This document shows positions 13,862-23,000 of a stretch of DNA of 30,589 nucleotides, piece after piece (within the stretch, counting starts at the first letter, position 1; every line of letters begins with the position of its first letter). Below the pieces are notes generated by a model. It was not told where the DNA came from, did no database searches, and saw only the letters and a program-made list of their open reading frames with translations. The position numbers and the translations under genes were made by a program. Source of the DNA: Candidatus Aphodoplasma excrementigallinarum (GTDB taxonomy: Bacteria > Bacillota > Clostridia > UBA1381 > UMGS1253); the NCBI GenBank assembly GCA_018713805.1, contig DVOF01000044.1, positions 1 through 30,589 on the forward strand, in the 5' to 3' direction.

Positions 13862-14980
13862 CTAAACAAATTCCGACAGGATGGCGTTGCTGACGGCAAA
13901 GCCCTTTTGCGTAAAGCAAACCCTGTCCTTTTCTATCTGAAAAAATCCGCCGTTTGCAAACTTATGGATTGTGTTTTCGTACTTCTTTTCAAACCGGAAC
14001 CCAAACCGCGCGGCAAACTCGTCGAGTACAATCCCACGTGTCAGGCGCAGCGCCATGATGATGTACTCGCTGATCTGGTCTTGCTTTGTCAGCTCAGTTT
14101 TTTCTTTGCACGCGCTCCCGCGTTCGCTCATCAACCGGATGTAATCTCCTATATCTGAAACATTCTCATACCGCGTTGCGCCGTCATAGCCATGCGCCGC
14201 CGCGCCGATTCCGAGATAGGGCTGGCAGAGCCAATATTTCAGGTTGTGGCGGCACGCAAAGCCCGGCATGGCGAAGTTGGAGATTTCATACTGTGCATAG
14301 CCGTGTGCTTCCAGAAACGCCACCGCGTCGTCGCATAGCGCGCGTTCCAAATCCTCGTCCGGAAGCGGGAGCGTCCCCGCCTGCTGCTGTGTATAAAACG
14401 GCGTACCCGGCTCGACGATCAGGCTGTAGGCGCTGATATGCGTCGGTGAGAGCGCTGCCGCCCGCGTCAGCGTGTCGCGCAGGCTCTCGCGCGTTTGATA
14501 GGGCACGGCGAGCATCAGGTCGAGGTTCAGGTTGGAAAAGCCGGCCGCATGCACCAGTTCTGCCGCTTGGACGGCTTCCTGGGCGCTGTGTATCCTGCCA
14601 AGCGCGCGCAGTTCTCGCTCCTGCAAAGACTGCACACCGAGGCTGACCCGGTTTATGCCGCAATCGCGGTAAATGCGGAGCTTTTCGGCTGTGAGCGTCC
14701 CCGGATTCGCCTCCATGGTAATCTCTGCGCCGGGCAGGACCGTCATATTCTCGTTGATACTGTCAAACAGGGCAGCAATCAGCCGCGCATCGACACAGCT
14801 CGGCGTCCCGCCGCCTAAAAATATGCTGTCAAGCTGCTTGCCTTTACAGCTTTTGAGTTCCTGTTTCAGTGCGGCAAAGTAGGCGCGCTGCTGCTCCTCG
14901 GGCGCACAGGCAGAAACAAAGTCGCAGTACGCGCACTTTTTGATACAAAACGGAATATGGATGTACAGCCCATATGTCAT
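13862..14980 (-). CDS. hemW: Radical SAM heme chaperone HemW
   Basis: A 372-residue HemW, a radical SAM protein that binds heme and delivers it to target proteins; it is often misannotated as oxygen-independent coproporphyrinogen oxidase. The cluster motif C-x3-C-x2-C is at Cys12, Cys16 and Cys19 (HIPFCIKKCAYCDF). The extra fourth cysteine of true HemN is missing (CDF, not C-x-C), which supports HemW. GGGTPS (about 56-61) and SLGVQS (about 113-118) are family motifs. It starts 13 bases after lepA, a common gene order in Firmicutes, so the two are cotranscribed. The length is normal. Confidence 0.95.
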   Translation of the reverse strand: MTYGLYIHIPFCIKKCAYCDFVSACAPEEQQRAYFAALKQELKSCKGKQLDSIFLGGGTPSCVDARLIAALFDSINENMTVLPGAEITMEANPGTLTAEKLRIYRDCGINRVSLGVQSLQERELRALGRIHSAQEAVQAAELVHAAGFSNLNLDLMLAVPYQTRESLRDTLTRAAALSPTHISAYSLIVEPGTPFYTQQQAGTLPLPDEDLERALCDDAVAFLEAHGYAQYEISNFAMPGFACRHNLKYWLCQPYLGIGAAAHGYDGATRYENVSDIGDYIRLMSERGSACKEKTELTKQDQISEYIIMALRLTRGIVLDEFAARFGFRFEKKYENTIHKFANGGFFQIEKDRVCFTQKGFAVSNAILSEFV

Positions 14981-14993
14981 AGCGCAGCCCTTC

Positions 14994-16793
14994 TTATTCG
15001 TCCAGCTTCAGCACGGACATGAACGCCTCCTGCGGCACCTCGACGCTTCCGACCTGGCGCATCCGCTTTTTGCCCTCTTTTTGCTTTTCAAGCAGCTTCT
15101 TTTTCCGCGTAATGTCGCCGCCGTAGCACTTTGCCAACACGTCCTTGCGCATGGCCTTTACCGTTTCGCGCGCGATGATCTTGCCGCCGATTGCCGCCTG
15201 AATCGGCACCTCAAACAACTGGCGCGGGATCGCTTCCTTGAGCTTTTCGGCGATCCGCCTGCCGCGCGCGTACGCCTTGTCGCGGTGGACGATAAACGAC
15301 AGCGCGTCCACGATTTCCCCGTTTAAGAGCATATCGAGCTTCACAAGGTCGGATTTCTGGTAGCCAATCAGCTCGTAGTCAAACGACGCATAGCCGCGCG
15401 TACGCGACTTGAGCGCGTCGAAAAAGTCGTAAATGATTTCGTTGAGCGGCAGGATATAGTGGAGCGACACCCGGTCCGCGTCAATATATTTCATGTCTTT
15501 ATACGTGCCGCGCCGGTCCTGGCACAGCTCCATGATACTGCCGACATAGTCCTTCGGCACCATGATATCAGCCGATACGATTGGTTCTTCCATATAGTCG
15601 ATCTCGCCCGCGGGCGGGAGGTTCGTCGGGTTGTCGATGTTGAGCGTTTCGCCGTTTGTTTTGATGACCTTGTAGACAACGCTCGGCGCAGTCGTCACGA
15701 GGTCGAGGTTGTATTCGCGTTCAAGCCGTTCCTGTATGATTTCCATGTGCAGAAGGCCCAAAAAGCCGCACCGGAAGCCGAAGCCGAGCGCGACCGACGT
15801 TTCCGGCTCAAAAATCAGCGACGCATCGTTGAGCTGCAATTTTAACAGCGCGTCGTTTAAGTCGTTATACTTTGCGCCGTCGGCGGGGTAAATGCCGCAG
15901 AACACCATGGGCTGTACCTCGCGGTAGCCGGTGAGCGGCTCCTTTGCGGGGTTGTCCGTCGTTGTGACGGTGTCGCCCACGCGTGCGTCCTTGACGGATT
16001 TGATGCTTGCGGCGATATAGCCGACCTCGCCGGCCGACAGCTTGTCCGCGCTCTGCATCCCGACGGACTTGAGATAGCCCACGTCCACGACCTCATACTT
16101 CGCACCCGTCGCCATCATGTGGATTGTCTGCCCCGGCCTTACGCTGCCTTCCTTGATACGGACATAAATGATTACGCCGCGGTAGGTGTCGTAGTAGGAG
16201 TCGAAAATCAGCGCGCGCAGCGGCGCATTCTCGTCGCCGTTTGGCGGGGGGATCTGCTTTACGATCGCTTCCAGCACGTCGCCAATGTTGATATTGTTTT
16301 TTGCCGAAACGAGCGGGGCTTCACTTGCGTCGATCCCGATAATGTCCTCGATTTCTTCCTTTACAACGTCCGGGCGCGCGGACGGCAGGTCGATCTTATT
16401 GATGACCGGTACGATTTCCAAATCGTGTTCCAGCGCGAGATATGTGTTGGCGAGCGTCTGCGCCTCAATCCCCTGCGACGCATCGACAACGAGGATTGCG
16501 CCCTCGCACGCCGCAAGACTGCGCGATACCTCATAGTTAAAGTCGACGTGCCCAGGCGTGTCGATCAGGTTCAGGATATATTCCTTCCCGTCGTTTGCCT
16601 TATAATTGAGCCGGACGGCGCGCGCCTTGATGGTAATGCCGCGCTCGCGCTCCAAATCCATATTGTCTAAAAGCTGGTCCTCCATATCGCGCGCCTCGAC
16701 CTCGCCCGTGTTTTCCAGCAGACGGTCGGCAAGCGTCGACTTGCCGTGGTCGATGTGGGCAATGATTGAAAAATTCCGAATCTGTTCCTGCAT
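14994..16793 (-). CDS. lepA: Elongation factor 4 (LepA)
   Basis: A 599-residue ribosome-associated GTPase. G motifs are complete: AHIDHGKST (12-20), the RGITI switch (about 56-60), DTPGH and NKID. It is followed by EF-G-like domains and the LepA-specific C-terminal domain ending in VEVPQEAFMSVLKLDE. Its role is in translation, probably initiation or stalled-ribosome handling. The ATG at 16793 is chosen because AGGAAAGGA lies just upstream and the protein then has the usual length; a start 19 codons earlier is possible but lacks that signal. It is the first gene of the lepA-hemW-amidohydrolase-GH32 unit, with a clear promoter upstream. Confidence 0.97.
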   Translation of the reverse strand: MQEQIRNFSIIAHIDHGKSTLADRLLENTGEVEARDMEDQLLDNMDLERERGITIKARAVRLNYKANDGKEYILNLIDTPGHVDFNYEVSRSLAACEGAILVVDASQGIEAQTLANTYLALEHDLEIVPVINKIDLPSARPDVVKEEIEDIIGIDASEAPLVSAKNNINIGDVLEAIVKQIPPPNGDENAPLRALIFDSYYDTYRGVIIYVRIKEGSVRPGQTIHMMATGAKYEVVDVGYLKSVGMQSADKLSAGEVGYIAASIKSVKDARVGDTVTTTDNPAKEPLTGYREVQPMVFCGIYPADGAKYNDLNDALLKLQLNDASLIFEPETSVALGFGFRCGFLGLLHMEIIQERLEREYNLDLVTTAPSVVYKVIKTNGETLNIDNPTNLPPAGEIDYMEEPIVSADIMVPKDYVGSIMELCQDRRGTYKDMKYIDADRVSLHYILPLNEIIYDFFDALKSRTRGYASFDYELIGYQKSDLVKLDMLLNGEIVDALSFIVHRDKAYARGRRIAEKLKEAIPRQLFEVPIQAAIGGKIIARETVKAMRKDVLAKCYGGDITRKKKLLEKQKEGKKRMRQVGSVEVPQEAFMSVLKLDE

Positions 16794-16863
16794 AGCCGTT
16801 TCCTTTCCTGAAATAACATAGCGGCGCATCATATATGCAGCCGTTTTCAAAACATGATTTATT

Positions 16864-16892
16864 ATTATATCACAGTTATCAAAATATGTCAG
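16864..16892 (-). promoter_or_regulatory. Sigma-A promoter of lepA
   Basis: On the minus strand, CTGACA (16887-16892) and TATAAT (16864-16869) are 17 bases apart, giving a leader of about 65 bases. Confidence 0.82.
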
Positions 16893-16915
16893 CAGATTTT
16901 TTTCAAAAATACGAT

Positions 16916-16944
16916 GGAACCGGACGGCGGAAGGTTCCGGTTTT
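16916..16944 (+). promoter_or_regulatory. Inverted repeats in the leader of the glucan synthase gene
   Basis: GGAACC (16916-16921) can pair with GGTTCC (16933-16938). Alternatively AACCGGA (16918-16924) can pair with TCCGGTT (16936-16942), extended by G-T pairs, followed by a T-rich stretch. The two foldings exclude each other. It could be a weak terminator or attenuator before the synthase gene. The promoter of that gene is not evident. Confidence 0.35.
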
Positions 16945-17049
16945 CTGCTGTTTTTGTTTTATATGCAGAACCGTATGAAAAAGGAAGAACTGGAAATGCT
17001 ATCTGTCAGGAATGTCTGAAAAAAGAATGGATACAAAAGGATGGATGGC

Positions 17050-20000
17050 ATGTTAGCAAAACTACTGGTTTTGGCTGTTCTGGCGGCGGCATTTATACAG
17101 CTTTGGCTGCTGGCGGCGCGGCGGGTCACAACGGCGCGCGTCCGGATCGAGAAGGTGGAGAAGACCTTTCTGCCGGAGGATAAACTGGCGCAGTATGCGC
17201 AGGATTTGGCGGATTCCATGACGCTGGAAAAACAGGGCGGGCACAGCGGCCTGAAGGCTAAGCTTGCGTCCCACTTTGCCTATATCACCTCCGTATACCG
17301 CCAGCTGAACCTGCGCGCTGCGGAAGGAAAAACGCTGCCTGCGGCCGCAGAGTGGATTCTCGACAACTATTATATCGTAGAAAAAGAAGTCGCAAAAATC
17401 GAAGAGTCTTTGTCACCGGACGTTTTGGAGCGGATATCGGTCGTGACGGAGGGGGAGCAGAAGGGGAACGCAGTCTCCTATGCGCTGGCAAAGGAATTTG
17501 TGGCGCACCGCGCCGCAAAGATCGACGTTTCGTCGCTACGTGCATTTTTGGGAGAATATACGCGCCATGTCAGCCTGAGCAGCGACGAGATATGGCTCTT
17601 TTTTGACATGCTCAAGCTCGCCCTGATCGAAAATATCGCCTATCTGTGTAAGCGTATCCGTTTTTGTATCAAAGAATACGACTATGCCGGCAAATATGCC
17701 GCCTACGTCCTGACGAAGAAAGGCGACATGGCGCAGATGCGCCAGAAGGTGCTGCGCTATTTTGCGCGCGGACGTGTCAGCAGGACGTTTGTGTCGGCGT
17801 TTCTGGAACGGATGAAACGGGAAGGACAGACGGGAACAGCCGTCGTGCAGCTTGTAAATGAATCGCTTCGCCGCCGCGGGATGGACGGACGCCAGATCAT
17901 TCTCGACGAACAGGCGGTGCAGGCGCAGTACCAGACCGGGATGGGCGGCTGTATCCGAACCATTGTCGCGCTTGGGGACATGGACCTTGCCGCGCTCTAT
18001 GACGAAGTGAGCGGTACGGTGCGCCAGCTCAGCGCCGACCCGGCGGGGATCTATGAACGGATGGACGCTGATTCGCAGCGGCTGTACCAGATGGAGGTGC
18101 GCGCCCTGTCGAAACAGACGGGCGCGGCGGAGGGCGTCGTAGCGGAGGAGGCGCGGCAGCTGGCGGAGCGGGGAGAAACGGAAGCTGCGCGCCACATCGG
18201 CTATTATCTGCTTGCGCGCGGGCGGGAACAGCTGCTTGCGCGGCTCGGTGGGAAAGAGAAAGCGCACCGCAGCCGCTTCCGTGGATTGGTATACTTTTGT
18301 GGGATATGGTTTGGCGCGCTGGCGGTCGGAATATTGTTTTTCCTGTGCCTGCTCCCGGCCGGAGCGCCGGTAGCCATCGTGATGGGGGTGCTTGCGTTTT
18401 TGCTTGCGACCCAGCCGGCGGCGGAGATTGCAAACGGCATTGCGGCGCGGCTCATCAAGCCGAAGCCGCTTCCGAAGCTATCGTTCCCGGACGGCCTCCC
18501 GCAGTCTGCCCGGACGCTGGTTGTTACGACCACCCTGCTCTACGATAAACCGGGGATTGACGCGCTGGCAGACCAGATGGAGGATTTTTATTTACTCAAC
18601 CGGGAGGACAACTTGTACTTTGCCCTGCTGGCAGACTATAAGGACAGCGCGGAAAAAATTGTGGAACAGGAGCTGCAAGGCCATGCACGCCAGGTCGTGG
18701 AGCGGCTCAACCAGAAATATGCGGATGGGGAGAAGAAGTTTTTCTTCCTGTTGCGTGGACAGGTATACAGTAAAAGCGAGGGGAGATGGATGGGCGCGGA
18801 GCGGAAGCGCGGCGCGCTTTGCGCCCTTGTCCGCCTGCTCAAAACCGGCGCGCACGGCGATTTTATCGCGCCGGATGATGCCCTGCACGAGCTGGGGATC
18901 AAATATGTAATCACGCTGGACGCCGACACGAGGCTTCACCACGGGACGGCGGCGCGCATGGTCGGCGCGATGGCGCATCCGGTAAATGCGCCGGCCGTAG
19001 ACCCAAAGCGCAGGGTCGTAACCGAAGGGTACGCAATCATGCAGCCAAAGGTGGGAATCGACATTGAAAGTGCGGGAAAGACGTTCTACACCAAAGTTTA
19101 CGCCGCATACGGCGGCATTGACGCCTATAGCGGCGCGGCGAGCGACGTATACCAGGATTTGTTCGGCGAAGCCATTTTTGTTGGGAAGGGAATATTTGAC
19201 GTAGACGTCTTTGACGAGGTGCTTACCGCGCGCCTGCCGGAGGAGCGGATTTTGAGTCACGACCTCCTGGAAGGCTCGTATTTGCGCTGTGGGCTTTTGT
19301 CCGATACGGAAGTCAGCGACTCCTACCCGCCCAAATACCTGTCGCACATGAGTCGCCTGCACCGCTGGACGCGCGGCGATTGGCAGCTTTTGGCGTGGCT
19401 CGGCGGGCGCGTGCCGACGAAAGACGGGACGGAGCTAAACCCGCTGGGAAAACTGTCCAAATATAAGATTTTTGACAATCTACGGCGGAGTATGCTGCCG
19501 GTGATTCGCCTTCTTTTGCTTCTTGCCGCGATGTTTCTGCCCATGCCGTACGCTTATCCGGCGGTTGGAGCTGTGCTTTTGCTCGGCGCGTACCCGCTGC
19601 TCCACGAGCTGTGGAGCGCGGCTGCGTCCCGGCTGCGCTATCACATCAGCCCGAAGTTCCACGCAAGGATACTCTATGGGGCAAAGCGCGCCGTGATCGA
19701 ATATCTGCTCGGAATTACCATGCTTGCCTACGAGGCGTGCCAAATGGCGGACGCGGCCGTAAGGACGCTGTGGCGGCTGGCCGTGTCGAAAAAGCATATG
19801 CTCTCCTGGGTCACGGCGCAGGATGCGGAGAAACGGGACAAAACGACGGCGGCATACCATTATCAAAAGATGTGGGCCAGCCCGGCGATTGGTATTTTGC
19901 TTATCTTGGCGGCTCTGCTGCGCGGCGGTAACGCCGTGCCGCTGTTTCTGCTGTTTGGCCTGTGGTGGATTGCCGCGCCGTGGTTTGCCTGCTGTATCAG

Positions 20001-23000
20001 CCGTCCGGCGTATTATAAAGAAAACGCGCTCAAAGAAGAAAACCGCGCGCTGTTTTCGCTCCTGGCCCGGCAGATGTGGGGCTACTTTGAGGAGTTTTCC
20101 ACAGCGGAGCACAACTACCTTGTCCCTGACAACGTCCAGATGGAGCCGGAGCAGAAGGCCGCTGCACGCACATCGCCGACGAATATCGGCCTGCTGCTCG
20201 CGGCCACGCTCTGCGCGCGCGACTTTGGATACATCAGCACGGAGGGGATGGTGCGGCGGATTGGGAGGACGCTGGACACGATCGACAAGCTCAAAAAGTG
20301 GCAGGGTCACCTGCTCAACTGGTATAATACCAAGACGCTCGAAACGATGGCGCCGGAATACGTGTCCACGGTGGACAACGGGAACTACATTGCCGACCTG
20401 ATTTTGGTGCGGCAGGGCATTTTGGAGTATGCAAACCAGCCAAACGTAACAAAAAAGCATTTAGAGGCGCTTTTGTGTACGGCGCAGCTCGCCCGGGGAG
20501 AAAACCCGCGCCTTATGCTCGACACGGAACCGCTTACGGCCCTGCTCCATCAAGAGCCGCTGCGTGCGCAGGACTGCATAGACGGGATAGACGCGCTGTT
20601 GCAGCAGCGGAAGGAAACTGCCTCCGGCTGGACAAAGCGGTTCTGGCAGATGGCGGAGGAGCTGAAGACGGCGTTTTCTGAGCAGGGGAAAAATTATAAC
20701 GCAGAGATTGGCGCGCTTGCGGCGCGCATTCAAAAAATTGTGGATACGACGAGCTTTCTGCCGCTTTATGACAAGGAAAAGAAACTGTTTACCATCGGGT
20801 ACGACGTTGCCCAGGAAAAGAAAAACAATTCCTATTACGACCTGCTGATGTCCGAGGCGCGGCAGACGAGCTTTATCGCCGTATCGCGCGGCGAAGTCGG
20901 GCGCGAGCACTGGTTCCGGCTCGGCAGGAGCATGGCGGCGGCCGACCTGCACACCGGGCTGCTGTCCTGGACGGGGACGATGTTCGAGTATTTCATGCCG
21001 CTGTTGCTGATAAAGAGCTTCCGCAATACCATTTTTTCGGAGAGCTATAACTTTGCGCTGCGCGAGCAGATGAAGTATGCGCTGAGGTTCGCACCGGTAT
21101 ACGGCATTTCGGAGTCGGGGTACTACAGCTTTGACGCAGATTTGAACTATATGTATAAGGCGTTCGGCGTACCGGCGCTTGGATTAAAGCGCGGGCTGGC
21201 AAACGAACGCGTCATTGCGCCGTACGCCTCTGTGATGTCGGCTATGCTCGCGCCGAACACGGCGGCGGAGAACATGAAGCGGCTCATCGGCCTCGGCGCA
21301 TACGGGACGTACGGATTCTATGAAGCGCTCGACTTTACGAAGCGCAGGCTCATGGCGGGCGAGGACTATGCCGTCGTTAAGAGCTTTATGGTGCACCACG
21401 TCGGCATGAGTTTTTTGGCGTTAGACAACGTGTTTTTCAAAAATTTGTTACAGCACCGGTTCTTGAAGGAGCCGTTTCTCCGCGCAGGCGCATACCTGCT
21501 CGGCGAAAAAATCCCGCTCACACCGCCCGTGAGCCGCGCGGCAAAATACGAGGAGCGGCCGAAGCGGCACAGAAAGGCGGAGCCGGCGCAGAAGAAAGCC
21601 GCCCCCTGCGAGCGGACATTTGGGATTACGGAGGGAGAAGGTATGCCACAGGCGCACATTTTATCAAACAAAAGCTATATGATGTACCTCGACCGCGAGG
21701 GATACGGATATGCCAAACTGGGCGAGCTTTATATCAATCGGTTCAGCGGCTACGAGGACGGAAACCGGGGCGGCTTCTTCGTGTTTGTGACGGACGACGA
21801 CTCCGGTGCGACGGTGCCGGCGACGTTCCTGCGCGGTATGGCGGAGCCGCAGAGCGGATCAGTGACGTTCTTAAATGATAAAGCAATTTACACCCGTTGC
21901 GACGACGGGCTCGACACTAAAACGCAGATTACCGTCTGCCCGGACTGCAACGCACAGATTCACGACATTACACTTACTAACCATGAAGCGCGTGAGCGGC
22001 GGTTTACGCTGACGTTTTATACAGAAGCCATTATTACAAAAAAGCAAGACGACGAGGCGCACCGGGCGTTTTCCGGGCTGTTTGTCAGCACACAGTTCGA
22101 CGAAGCGGAAACCATGCTGTTTGCGACGCGGCGGAAACGCTTCCCGCAGCAGCCGGACATCTGGGCATGCCTGAGCGTGACGGGAGAGTCGCTCTGCGGC
22201 GCGGTAAGCTATGAAACCGACCGGGAAAAGTTTTTGGGGCGCAATAATACGCTGCCCTCTGCGCGCGCGCTTAACAATGCGCTCCCGCTTACAAACAGCG
22301 TAGGCGCGGTGCTCGACCCGGCGCTTGCCATGCGTATCCACGTCCAGGTCGGCGCTATGCAAAGTACGTCCGTCAGCTTTTTGCTTTCTGCTGCGGAAAC
22401 GAAGGACGAAGCGCAGAAAATCTGCGCCGGTCTGAAGAGCCGGCAGGCCGTGGAGGAAGCGTTTATCCGCTCGCAGGCCTATTCGTCGCTGCTTTTGCGG
22501 TATTTGGACCTAAAGCCCGGCGAGGAGGAACGCATGCTCGCCTACCTGCCCCGCATTGCGGAAGGGAAAGGGAAAAAAGACCGCTTCCAGGAGCAGATTC
22601 GGGAAAACGAGCTGCCGAAAAGCGGCCTGTGGCGCTTTGGCATCTCCGGCGATATCCCGTTTTTATTGGCTGAAATCAAAAACGAGGATATGCTGCCGCG
22701 CGCAGGATGGGCCGGCAAGCTCTATCATTACTATAATGAAAAGGGCTTCCCGCTCGACGTCGTCCTGCTCTGCGAAGGGGAGCATGGGTACGGCGGCGGG
22801 CTGGCACAGGAGGCGCGCGAGCGGACGGAGCAGTACGGCACGGGCCACGCCGGGGCTGGACGCATTTTTGTGCTGGAAGGCGCAAGTATCAGCGGCGCGG
22901 AGCGGAAGCTGCTCTATACGTGGTGTGCGGGCGTGTTGGGCGACACCGGTAGCGGGCTGGACGAACAGTTTACCCCGGCGGGGAGAAATATCACGTATTC

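Noticed and set aside
19480..20460. Open frame (326 codons) on the minus strand inside the glucan synthase gene
   Set aside because: The plus-strand frame encodes clear membrane and GT84/GH189 segments here; the antisense product has no recognisable features.
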